Of a stretch of DNA of 64,000 nucleotides, positions 1-10,932 are shown piece by piece. A program made the translations under genes and the position numbers. Position 1 is the stretch's first letter. Each line of letters opens with the position of its first letter. The notes under the pieces were generated by a model. It ran no database searches, was not told where the DNA came from, and was given only the letters and a program-made list of their open reading frames with translations. Origin of the DNA: Phaeotremella fagi. Taxonomy: Eukaryota; Basidiomycota; Tremellomycetes; Tremellales; Phaeotremellaceae. The stretch spans positions 62,001 to 126,000 of the forward strand of contig BCHU01000015.1 in the NCBI GenBank assembly GCA_001599715.1, given 5' to 3'.

Positions 1-615
1 TGACGAAATATTCTGGTGTAAATCGACCTCCACCATATGTTCTCCCGACCATTCCTGAAGGGGCAGAAAAGTATCTCAAAGAAAGAGCTAAACATTACGA
101 TTTCGAGACGAAGATATACACTGGTTCATGTCATTGTCAGAAAATCATTTTCGCGTTTGTCAGTGAACCTTTGGAAACTGTTCGAGTAAATGATTGTGCT
201 TGTTCAATCTGTCGGGGTGTGAGTGAATCAAATTGAACATTGCATCATGGCTGACTTGGTAAACTAGAACGGGGTCTTATGGACATACCCAGGTCGATAC
301 GATATATATTTCAACACTCATCCAATAAATCCCTACACTCCAGATGAATCGTTGATAACCAGATATTCATTTGGGGCGAAAAACAATTCACACGTCTTCT
401 GTAAAGAATGTGGTTGTCAAGTCTTTGAAGCTGTTGAGAACAGAGAAGATGGATTTGGAGGTTGGAAAGAAGAACGTGGATTTGGAATCAACGTGGCCTT
501 GATCAATGGGATGGAGGAGCATTTGGTTGATGGATATGGCGAGACTTTCCTCAGTGGGTTAGAGAAATCGAACAGAGGAAAGGAAAAGGAACCGCTGTAT
601 GAAATCAGGCTATGA
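1..615 (+). CDS. GFA/CENP-V-domain zinc-binding protein (5' end at or beyond the window edge)
   Basis: The reading frame opens at base 3 and the window starts with TG, so the start ATG may be cut by exactly one base; otherwise the gene begins upstream. Exon 1 runs to 218, a 49-nt intron follows (219-267, gtgagt...ctag), and exon 2 runs in frame to a TGA at 613-615. Cysteine pairs typical of the GFA (glutathione-dependent formaldehyde-activating enzyme-like) fold are present: GSCHCQK, CACSICRG and CKECGCQVFE, plus the usual FGAKNNSHVFC segment. Known members bind structural and catalytic zinc, and some act on S-hydroxymethyl-glutathione, but most fungal paralogues have no proven substrate. The fold assignment is secure; a specific reaction is not. 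Confidence 0.8.
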
Positions 616-796
616 TGGTGCGGGCAGACAGAGATACAGTAAACGGTCAGTCCGCAAATGGTACCTTGTGGTTCCAGAGTCATGGGTATCAGTTGTAGTA
701 CTAGGTGTGGGGTTGATGGGATTCTTGGTATGTAAGTACTGTACTTGTAGGATATTACTCTGTACATGAAAGACAAACAACGTGGAAAAATAATCA

Positions 797-900
797 AATG
801 CCGCAAATTTCCGTATGACACTCGAGGTTACGTTTTTCGAGGATGGTAGTCGAAGTTCGTCGCGAACCTCGAATTTTCACACGGAGAATTGCGGCATTAG
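797..900. repeat. Foldback (MITE-like) hairpin with ~32-bp arms
   Basis: The left arm begins ATGCCGCAAATTTCCG and ends CTCGAGGTT. The right arm, from AACCTCGA to GAATTGCGGCAT, is its near-perfect reverse complement, with a few mismatches and an internal loop of about 36 bp. The tips carry the dispersed CGG-N7-CGG motif also found at 932, 41597 and 59518. No target-site duplication is obvious. It could be a small non-autonomous element, a remnant of larger element ends, or a palindromic regulatory site. Confidence 0.65.
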
Positions 901-931
901 ACGTTCTTTTTGACCCACCTTGCTACAAAGG

Positions 932-955
932 TCACACGGAGAATTGCGGGATTAT
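932..955 (+). repeat. Copy of the dispersed 24-bp CGG-N7-CGG motif
   Basis: Reads TCACACGGAGAATTGCGGG and is followed by ATTATAG. It matches the right arm at 877-900 base for base over 18 positions, 55 bp away in direct orientation. Confidence 0.65.
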
Positions 956-1056
956 AGTTTTTGATTACTTCTGATTGAGCTCTTCTGAATAGGAACGAGA
1001 GCACCTCATGGATAGAGAGAGTCTTTATCGTATCGTGGTGGGCCAATCTAGCCCAT

Positions 1057-1130
1057 AAACTCCTCTCGTCCTCCTCTATCTTTGGCTAGATCTGCTTTCA
1101 AACTCCTCTCGTCCGCCTCTATCTCTGGTT
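1057..1130 (+). repeat. Two-copy direct repeat, ~31-bp unit, 43-bp period
   Basis: AAACTCCTCTCGTCC... starts at 1057 and again at 1100, each followed by a CCTCTATCT-TGG sequence; the two units differ at only two positions. No coding sequence overlaps. Confidence 0.6.
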
Positions 1131-1515
1131 ACAATTCAAATTGTTTCCAAACAAGGGTCGAGGTGCCAAAAGGAAAAGAACCGGGGCAAAATTTGAATGT
1201 GGCGTCAGGTTAGTACCAGAAATAAACCTGAATGACATAAGAGCACAGAGGTATCTACTTGCCCGGAACTGTCACGGCGTTGTGGAGAGCAGCTGATAAG
1301 AGATTCAGAGTAAAGAATCCCATATTGCTGGTATCATTTCCGAATGTTAAGCGATTAGGGTGATTAACTTGTGGATCGATTGGTCCTTCCAATGATTGAA
1401 CATCATAACTTTACTCTGTTTTTGTAGAACCACGATTTAGATAAAGATCTACATATCCTAGGAGTCAATTTTAATTCTTATCTCCAAGCAACAATTATCT
1501 TTGAACAGGTGACAT

Positions 1516-1536
1516 CCAATTGGGCGTCTATATAAG
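1516..1536 (+). promoter_or_regulatory. CCAAT and TATA box of the transporter gene
   Basis: CCAAT at 1516-1520 and TATATAAG at 1529-1536 lie about 88-108 bp upstream of the transporter ATG at 1624, spacing typical of fungal core promoters. Confidence 0.5.
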
Positions 1537-1623
1537 AGGACTGTTAGTTACATCAGATATAAGACGAACACCAAAAGCTCTTGAACTGTGATTCACTAAG
1601 CTACAACAAGTAACATAATAAAC

Positions 1624-3537
1624 ATGTCGGTGAGTACAGCACCAACTACGAATTCCACAAAAGGTGAGCTAACTCAAGACTAGGACGAAAAAATCCAATC
1701 ACCTAACACCTCGATTCATCCAGTTCAAGATTCAGAACAAGGAAAGCCAGAAACCGAAGGTGCATACATCGATCCAAAAGTCGAAGCACGTTTAGTCAGG
1801 AAATTCGATGTCTACCTCATCAGTATCTTGGGTGTAAGTGTCTACTATTCAGACACGACAAAAAGCTAAATAATTTTCTAGATCCTCTACTTGCTGTCCT
1901 TCCTCGACAGAGGTAACATTGGTAACGCCAACATCGCCGTTCCATCGATGAGCACGTCGTTGGGTTTAGTGGATAACCAATACGGAGCAGCAGTCTCAGT
2001 CGTTTACGCAACGTAGGTCGACATTATGACAAAGCTTTACTCTGCTAACCTAGCACCTATAGTTATGTCGTTTTCGAACCAGTCTGGGCCAATTTACTCA
2101 AAATCATCTCACCAAAGATACTCCGTAAGCAGATTATAGGAAACGTTGGTGACCACACTGACTCCAAAACTCAGTTTCCGTCTCCACACTTTGTTGGGGA
2201 GCTTTGACGATCGGTACAGCATGGGCAGGAAATTACACGAATCTCATGGTAATCAGAATTCTATTGGGTATGGTTGAAGCAGGTTTATTCCCATGTCTTA
2301 CAATGTAAGTGGGGAGCGATCAAACCGAGTTAGTGGCTAATTTAGGATAGGTACCTACTCATGACTTACCGAAGAGACGAAATCGGTCGCAGAATGTCCT
2401 ACGTCTTCACCTGTTCAGCGATGTCTGGAGCTTTTGGTGGACTTATAGCATATGGCCTAGTTAATATACAATCAGGATCATTAGCAGGCTTACAATATCT
2501 TTACCTGGTCGAAGGAATCATTTCCCTAGCCTTCGCCCCAATCGCCTTCTTCTGGATCCCCAACAGAGTCGATCAAGCTTGGTTCTTGAACGCTGAAGAG
2601 AAGAAATTGGCGGAACTGAGATACGAGATTAATAAAGATCATTATAACCCTAATGAGCCCTTCAGATGGTCTGAGGTTAGACGTGGATTGACTGATTGGA
2701 AGGTGAGTTGGTGGCATTCTGGATAAGGTGTTTTGATTGACAGATCATCCAGACCTACATCTCTGGGTCAATCCAATTCGTAGCAGATATCACTCTTTAC
2801 GGGTTAACAACGTTCATGTAAGTTATCTTCTTTTTTTCCCACCGTACCCGTCCTAACTTCCAACAGGCCAGCAATCATCAAAGGAATGGGATTCTCAGCC
2901 GTCAACGCTCAACTCCTGACTGTTCCCGTCTACGTCGTTGGCGCAATCTCCTTCTTAGGTCTAGCAATCCTAAGTGACAAATACCAACTCCGAAGTCCCT
3001 TCATCTTCGGTTGCTTCTGTGTCTATTTGATTGGATACATCGTTCTAGCAACGTCAGATTCTATCGGTGGTAGATACGCTGCATTGTTCATCATCGCTCT
3101 AGGACTCTATGGTGCCACTGGTACAAACGTTGCTTGGATATCTGGTAATTCAGCTGGTCATTTCAAGAGAGCTACTTCGATGGGAATGAATCAAGTAAGT
3201 CGCCTCACATGTTGGATGTTCACTTTTGCTGATAATCAAAACAGTGTATCGGTAATTCAGCTGGTGCAGCCATCGGTTCCATTTATAACGCAACGACTTC
3301 ACCAAGATATTTCAATGGTTTATACATCTCAATCGGTTTAACTGCCTTTGGTTTAATTCTCGTTTCGACCAATGTGAGTTTGCTCAGTTCGCTAGGAAAT
3401 CATAATTCCACTGACATCTATCATAGGCGTTCCTCCTTAACAGAATCAACAAGCAAAGAGAAAAGATGATAGCTGAAGGAGCAATTGATCAACCTGAACT
3501 CGGTGATGCAAACCCACATTTCAGATTTTACTTGTAG
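1624..3537 (+). CDS. MFS transporter, allantoate permease (Dal5/ACS) type
   Basis: A multi-exon gene. Exon 1 is 13 codons (MSVSTAPTTNSTK), followed by a gtgagc donor; further introns interrupt the frame every 100-350 bp. The spliced protein has the anion:cation symporter hallmarks: LVRKFDVYLISILG leading into TM1, the SFLDRGNIGNANI motif after TM1, an MVEAGLFPC segment, the YRRDEIGRRM loop and a C-terminal HFRFYL ending typical of this fungal subfamily. Family members import small carboxylates such as allantoate, nicotinate, pantothenate or related anions across the plasma membrane. The substrate cannot be read from sequence. A TATA box lies 90 bp upstream. A second member of the same superfamily is at 52560-54502. 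Confidence 0.88.
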
Positions 3538-3656
3538 AAGGAATACCAGGGTGTAGTTGGATAAAGGAGGAAGTACGATATTGTTGTGAGCAACTACGTA
3601 CACAGATGAAGTTGTAGATAGAATAGAAGCGTATGCATTTGTCGTTTATGGTCCTC

Positions 3657-6600
3657 CTAAAACCCAGATCCAAGACTACTAGCTTTACTTTGACGATGAA
3701 CGTTTTTCCTAGCTTCTAGACATTTATTCTTTGCGAGATTGATTTCACGTAACCAGGATTGAACTTCTTTACTTGAAGCAGCTCTAAAGGATCATCAACA
3801 CCCCTGCTGGATATTACAATAGATAGAACACTCACTTCAATCCAACAGTATCACCACCTCTTTGATGGGTAATCCTCAATTGGAAAGTAGTATCGTCCCT
3901 GGATTCCTTGGTCGAAAGTTCATGTAAGGGTATTGGCTAAACAACGTCAATACGATATTTTGTACACAAACACCAAGCATGCTACACCTACCATTCGATA
4001 CAAGTTTCTATTCTCTATCAAAACTAGAATATCGTTACATAACACCAATTGGAGTTTTCTACCAGATTTCGATTTTTGGATTGGACCTTCTTTGATCAGT
4101 CTTCTTGGTCCTAGGTAAGCGGTTGGAGCAGTCAAGTCAAGTCGACTGTGGGATATCAACAACAGTACGTCGAAATGCGAATAGAGTTAAACATACCCTT
4201 CCCCACCGATCCATAAGTCCTCAGACAAGACTTTGAGTCTATCAAGACCTTCTGCTTCTCTCACTGATTCATTCACGTTGGCGACTATCGATTCTGCAGT
4301 ATGAAGAGCAGATTCTACAGCTAGTAGATCTTGATCGGGCTCGGTGTAGTGGATGATCTGTCTGTTAGTCGAGTCTAAAGAGAAACCTACTTGTTTCAAC
4401 AACAACGGATAACGCGTGAGACGTTGCACTGCATCATCAGCTGTCCATTCAGAAATATTACTAAGGTGACTTACTCGGTATCAAAAGGAAACTGGATAAA
4501 TCCAGTCCACGGACTGAAGGGTTATTCTCCCGAATAGACTAGCAAAAGTAAGTTCGAAACTTTACTTAAGGACATACCTGTAAATGACCCGCCAAATCAG
4601 AGTTAGACTGTCGAAGAGATTGTAACAATTTGATAGCCTGTTGTTGATTTACACAGTATGGCTGAAATTTTGAGTCAGCTTCTACCAGAATGATTTAGAA
4701 CGGGAGCTACCATATAAACTGAAATGGATGAAATATGTTCTTCCAAAACATCACCTATAACGTCGACATACAATCTACATGATTTCTGACGTTGTTCCAA
4801 GGAACTGAGAAAGGACTGATAAAATGTCAGTGGGTTAATGATGTCAACAGAAAGGGATTTGACTGACAGTGTTGAACAACAAGATCTAAATGGACCAAGT
4901 CAGCCAAACAATATTCGTTCCTTGAAACAACCCCACTTACATCTTCGATATTAGCGAAAATAACAGTAAGAGCCTTTTCATCCAACATATTAAGCATAGA
5001 CGCGTAGAACACCTAAAAGAGTCCCATCATAAGTCCTGACCGCCCGACCCCCAAGAAAACTTACCTCAACAATCAATTGTAAATCCCTATTGTAAGCGGA
5101 TTCAGTAGCGATAAATTCAAAGATAGCCTAAAAGCATCAGTACCTCTCATCATCGACTCAAACCCACTTCCTGTCGTTTCCTCTCTTTCTGCGACATGGT
5201 CTCCAGAATATCAGCTTCAACCAAACTACTCCAAGTTTGACCGAATCCTTCACCATTCCCACCGGTAGCTGAACCATTCAAATCGACCGTCGAATTGTCC
5301 TCGAATCGACTGATCGGTCCTGAGATCGTCGGTGTTGCTTTGCGTTCCGGTGTGGAATGACCAGGTTGAGTGATCAGTTTGGAGATGAAGCCCGACAATC
5401 TACCTCCAGATGTGGTGGTCGTGTTTGCGGATTGGACAGATAAATTAGGCGAAGTCAAATCAGGACTCAACACGACCGAGGGCGGACGTTGGATAAACTG
5501 ATTACTTTCTTGTCGACTATGGCTTGACGCTTTCTTCTGTGAAGCCGCCAAATAAGCTTCGTATTTATCATAAGCGTCTTGAGTTTGGATTTCCGGCGGT
5601 TCATCGTTCAATTCTTCAACGTCTGAGGATGACGATGGGATTTCCGGTAAATCCTTGACAGGTTTAGCTGGTGGTGGACGTCTTTTGCGTGAAACTTTTC
5701 GATCCTGTCGAAGAGGGATGCCAGGTGGTTCTCTTCTCAGCTTTAATCCAGCAGACGCTAGAACCTTTTGACGTTCTAATTCACGTTTCTTCTTTTCCTC
5801 TTCTTTATCTTTGATTCTGTTGTCAGTGTCATTGTATGATTTTTTTGTTTCTTCTCCAGGACCATTATCAATTTCATTCTCGTCATCATCATCCGAATCC
5901 CACCATGATAAAACTGAATCGTCTGACGATTCATCTCCATCTTCCGCACTTGATACCGTCAAAGATCTCGGACGAGTATTCAACATAGGTGATAAAAGCG
6001 AGGGGGAGGGGATAGGCTCGCTAGGTGAAAAAGGTGTAGCCTGGGAAGATGTGAATTGATGATCCGGAGGAAAGGTTGGCGAAATGATTGGAATGTCTTG
6101 GATTTGAGACTTAATAGGATTTTCTTGTCCTTGACTGGCGGTTCCAGGTGATGATATCTCTTGAACCTTTTGATTATGAGTATGGTTTTTATCAAGACGA
6201 TCATCTGTAAGTAAACAAACCAAACAAAATAAAAACACAAACCATATCCAAAGTAAAATTGCATTCGTTTTTTTGGTCCACAAAGTAAAATCGACAACGG
6301 GGGTATAAGGAAGGAAATCCACATGGAAAGTATGAAGTAAAAGTAGATAAGAAATAAAAAAACACATTCAGCCTGTGCGACAATAAAGGTAAACGACAAC
6401 AACGTGAAAAGGGATGATGGTTGTGACTAACCTATAACCTCGAGATATGACGCGGGTACTATGAAGACCACACCTGCTTTTTCAGTTTTCCACCAGTTTT
6501 CATCTGATTTATCGATGATTGCAATGGTATCACCCTCGGCGAATGGTAGTTCATCCTCGTTGCCTCCAGCATATGAATAAAGAGCTTTGGCTTGAGTGAC

Positions 6601-9600
6601 TGAGTTGAATGTCAGTGAATCATCTTCCTAGCTTAGTTTGAACTTTACCCACCATGGATCTCCTCAACATATGAATGTGGGAACCAACCCTTTCTACCTT
6701 CTTTAACTAGCATACCGTACCACCAAGGACTCTCTGGATCCTTAGAAGGATGAGCAATAAGGACGACATTCTCCATGAAACTCAAATCAACATCACGTTG
6801 ACCTTCATACGTGAAAAGTGATCTAACTCGGATAGCTAGAGCAACGTCGTTAGCCAGTAAACCCAAATCCCAAGACGAGATTGACTTACATTTACTTAAA
6901 TCGAATTCAGATAAGTCGTCATCCCCAGCATGAGCCTGACCACCATTGGTTTCAGGAACGATCTCATCTTCCTCCTTCTCTTCCTGAGTGGAAGGTAAGT
7001 TGGAATCAGATCTAGCCGCGGGATAACTAGTATCAGCCGCTAAACCAGCATACCAATCGACACTCTGTCGATTAGGATTCGAAGGTGTAAAAGCGTCATC
7101 AAAGTTTAAACTAGTTCCCGTACTCGTGCTTGTGCTAGATTCAGTGACGTCGGATACCTGAGTCGGTGGTGTTGGATCACCACCGATGATTTTCCCAGAA
7201 ACTGCCGGACCGGATTTATCGACTGTGACCGCTTTTCGTAATTTGGCTCCACCTTGAATAGCAGCAAACAGGGCTCCTCTTGATTCGGGTGCAGCGGAAC
7301 CACCACCTAATTTAGCCAATGCAGCGGGAGGTGCAGGAGGGGGTGGAGGTGGTGTAGCACTAGTTGGAGCCGTTGATCCTGGTCGAGAGTTTCCAGTTGA
7401 TTGAGGCAAAATGTTACCGAACAATGCTGAAGCTAGATCACGTCTTTTATTCCTTGACGCTGAATAGTCATCATCGTCCGAGGAATCTTCACTGTCATCT
7501 TGTTTTTCTTGGATAACATCCCAATCCTCTTCTGGGGGTGGTGGAACGGAAGGTTGTCTGGTCGGTGCGGTGAATGCAGGAGCAGGGGGTGCTGGAGGAG
7601 GAGCTGGGGGTGGTGGTACAGAAGATGAATCAGCTGGAGTAATAGCAGGTGAAGCAGCGGTGGGTGGTTTGAAGAAAGGATTGAATCCTGGGGTGGAGTT
7701 GGTAGCTGGTGTAGGTGCACCAGAACCAGTTTTCCTGTGGAAGGGGTTATACGATCCACCAGAAGCTGAAGGTCCGGGTGGAGCGGGTGGTGCAGGGGGA
7801 GGAACGATCTCAGCGGCAGGCGATTCGGTAGGAACAGATTTGTTCTTCCTAGCGAGAAGATAAGCTTCCTCCTTTTTCCTCTCCTCTTCTTCCTCTTCCT
7901 CAAGCTTCTTGAGTCTAGCTTTACGATCAGCGATAGCCTTCAATCTAGCTTCTTCCCTTTGACGTAATTCTACCTCTTCAGGATCCTCGACAGGTGTAGA
8001 TTGAACGGGTGGTTGAGTTGGGGCGGGGACCGGAGCTCGAGATACAGGTGGTGGTTGAGGTTGTTTGACACCTCTGGAAGGTGGTGGGTTAGGAGGTGGT
8101 GCCGCTGGTTTCTTCAAAGCTGATTTAACAGGTGCAGCGACGGCTTTAGGTTTATCCTCGGTGACGGTTGTGCCAGAATCACCTTCCAATCTCTTCTTCC
8201 TAGCCTCCTCTCTAGCTTCCTGTTCCCTTTCAGCAGCTTTCGATTTCTCCTCCGCCTCTTGTTTCTCCCGATCAAGTCTCTCCTGCACACTGTTGTCGAC
8301 AGTCGGTTCGGTCGGTGTAGGTTCTACACCAAGTGCACGAAGTCTTTCTTGAATTCTACGTTGAGCTTCAGCTCTGATGAACGCACTTCTTTCTTCTGGA
8401 GTCATATTTTTAGTTGATGGGACGGCGGCAGTCGATGTTGGGGCTGGTGGTGGAGGTGGTGGGACTGAGATCTCGTTTTTGGGTGCGGGTGGTGGTGCAG
8501 GTGGAGCTTCCCTGGGAGCAGATGATGAAGATCGATAATCTCTTTCTCTTGAACGATCCCTTGATCGATCTCTAGAACGATCATATCTATCACGATCGTA
8601 GTCTCTATCCCTTGAATCTCTCGAGTCATAATCACGTCTATCGTCCCGACGATCAAATGTACCTCTTAGATAACCTCTGTCCTCTTCACGATCATCATAA
8701 CCACCATATCTACCATGTGTGTCGTTACGTCTATCCCTAGCTCTGTTACCTTGACGTTCGTCACGTCGTTTCTCTTCTTCTCGTTGTTCCTGTCTTCTTT
8801 CAAGTTCAGGTAGTTTCTCATGCATGAGGAAAAGAAGTTCACGTTCAAGTTTACGTCTTTCCTCGTCCTTTTCAGAAGTTCGTTTACCTTTGGAAACATA
8901 TTCGATATCTTGTTGAATTCGTTTAACCTTGTATTTCAAGTCATCAACTTCTTGTTCTAAAGCTTCGTCCTCTTCTGATTTTCTGTTATATTCGTCGTTC
9001 GATCTATCGAGTAATGCTGATGTGTTGGTGAGTTGACGTCTGATATCACTGATATCGGCGTTGGAGTCTTCACCAGCGTATCTAACTGATTTACGATCGA
9101 GATGACGTGAGGGTGCTTTATAACCTGATGAGCGTGTGTCATCGTGTTTGTAAACCTTGGCGTCTTTCGATTGAGCCCCGACAGGAGTACCACCATAAGA
9201 AGGGGAAGATGTGTTGGAACGAGTGGAAGCTTCATGTTTGAGTAAGTCCCTCATGAAGGTGACGGTAGTGTCGATATCTCTCATGGATGGGGGTACCATT
9301 TCTTCAGGTAAAGTGTTTGGTAAACGGTTACCGTTGAGCGCTAGAAATCAGCCAATAGCACTAATGCACAACCTACCTCTATAAATCAAACCCATGGCAA
9401 CGTGAAATTCTGGTAAATTGAGTTTTCCGCGATTATCGACGTCGGATAGATTCCTATACATGTATGAGCAATATAGTAACCAGAAACGAGAATGAACCTA
9501 CCAAATCTTCATTAAATCGTCCTGACCTAACCCACTCTGCCCAAAGACCTCACGTGCCATCTCACCCGAGATAAACCCTTCCCCAGTCGTGTCCCAAGCT

Positions 9601-10345
9601 CTGAAAATCTGATCGTAATCTTTTTTCTCTTGTCTTGAGATAGTCCACGGGATCTTTGGAGTTTCGACGGCGGGATTTTGAAGTAATGATTGGAAAGTTT
9701 GAGTTAGGGGCTGGGATTGGGGGGTAGGATTGAATTGGGGGATACCAGAAGGAGCGAATGGCTGGGGTTGGAGTTGTTAGCAATTGGGTCTCTTTGATTA
9801 AGTTGTTCACTTACCTGTGATAGATTACTTGGTAGGAAGGATTGCATCATTGTTTGAAGTCTTGGATCGTGAGGTAAACCAGTTGGTTGAGGTTGTAAAC
9901 GATTCATCCCTGTTGGTTGAGACATCAAAGCAGGATTATACCCAGTAGGTTGGGACAACAACCCACTAGCACCACCACCTGGGAATCCAGTAGGTTGAGA
10001 GAGTAATCCACTCGCCCCACCTCCCGGAAATCCTGTCATTTGTGGATTCAACCCAGACCCAGGACCATTGAATGATCCACCTCTGAACTGGGGGGGTGGT
10101 TGATTCAGGAAAGAGTAGTTGCCTGCTGGAGCTAGAGACGGTGGTGGACGGATATTGGCATTGGGGTTATAGCCAGTTTGTTGAGGTTGCTGTTGCTGTT
10201 GAGGGTATCCAGTAGGTTGTGAATTGAGGAAGGATGGGTTACCTCCCAGACCTCCAACACCGCTCTGACCTGGTTGCTGGAAGCCAGTTTGTTGAGGTAA
10301 GAAACCGTAAGCTGGCTGTTGCTGTTGTTGCCATTGGTTCTGCAT
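3657..10345 (-). CDS. CIN1: Intersectin-like endocytic scaffold with RhoGEF (Cin1/Pan1 type)
   Basis: One long gene of about 2,000 codons in more than ten exons, ATG at 10345-10343 and TAG at 3659-3657. The order read from the sequence is: a Q-rich N-terminus with QPTG-type repeats (about 1-180); one EH domain (about 205-290, WDTTGEGFISG and LSDVDNRGKL EF-hand loops); coiled coil and an R/D-rich stretch; charged E/K/R helices; proline-rich segments; a WH2 actin-binding motif (LFAAIQGGAKLRKAV, near 980); SH3-1 (ALAIRVRSLFTYEG, near 1125); SH3-2 (KALYSYAGGNEDELPF); a linker; a DH (RhoGEF) domain with MQRLTRYPLLLKQ; and a PH domain ending in a helix with SWLREINLAKN. Such proteins couple clathrin-coat assembly, actin nucleation and Rho-family GTPase activation at endocytic sites. 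Cryptococcus Cin1 has this architecture. Only one EH domain is visible, whereas Pan1 has two. A 227-nt intron separates the SH3 and GEF halves. Confidence 0.9.
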
Positions 10346-10932
10346 GGTGGGCAGGGGGGAGGGGGTGGGTGTGTAGAAGTAGATGGATGTAGATGGATGT
10401 TAGATAGATGTTCTTGTTTCCTATCTCACAGCACCCCCCTCCCCCCTCTCCCTCGATGACGGAGCTTTCATCTCAGGGTAAAGTGACAATGTGGCACTAT
10501 TCGGTGAAATCCACTTGTGGCTGGGCTCGCAGCATGTTACAAAGTGAGAGTACACCATACACCGGTGTGAACAGTCTCTGCACTTGGTCTGAGATATAAG
10601 TATGTTCTCAAGGCATGGACTTAGTAAGAACCATGTACGCTTCCTCTTCACAAGTGCCCAACTCAGCGAGCTCTGAAACCTGACTACAATCTCTCTTAAA
10701 GCCTCAACTTCCCCCGACCAAGCCGTAGCAATTGGACGTCTCCTGAACAAGGATTCATAAGTCTCCTGTGTGAAGATCTACCTCACCTTCAAAAGTCTTT
10801 CCCAAAAGCAGGATTGAGACTCAGAGATTATGATGGATTGCCGACAGAAATGTGAAAGATCGATTCCACCCAGGAAACGAACGTCATCGAATTAGATTAC
10901 TTCAAATACAAATCGCCGTCCTGCATCCCAAT
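10346..10932. other. Intergenic region upstream of CIN1, downstream of ROK1
   Basis: Contains a C-rich and CCCTCCC tract near 10434-10450 close to the CIN1 start. A 109-codon open stretch on the minus strand (10421-10750) begins at TTG, not ATG, and resembles no known protein. No gene is supported here. Confidence 0.5.

Larger units (their letters stand above)
616..1623. other. Intergenic region with repeats and the transporter promoter
   Basis: No gene is supported in this 1-kb stretch. It holds a 104-bp foldback (797-900), another copy of the same motif (932-955), a two-unit direct repeat (1057-1130) and the TATA region of the downstream transporter. All reading frames are short and lack homologous-looking protein sequence. 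Confidence 0.6.

Noticed and set aside
7570..8352. Long glycine-rich open frames on the plus strand opposite CIN1
   Set aside because: Antisense shadows of the proline-rich and charged regions of the intersectin-like gene; low complexity and no splice or start support.
10421..10750. 109-codon Cys-containing frame upstream of CIN1 (minus)
   Set aside because: Begins at TTG, no ATG start, no family resemblance; probably 5' flank of CIN1.
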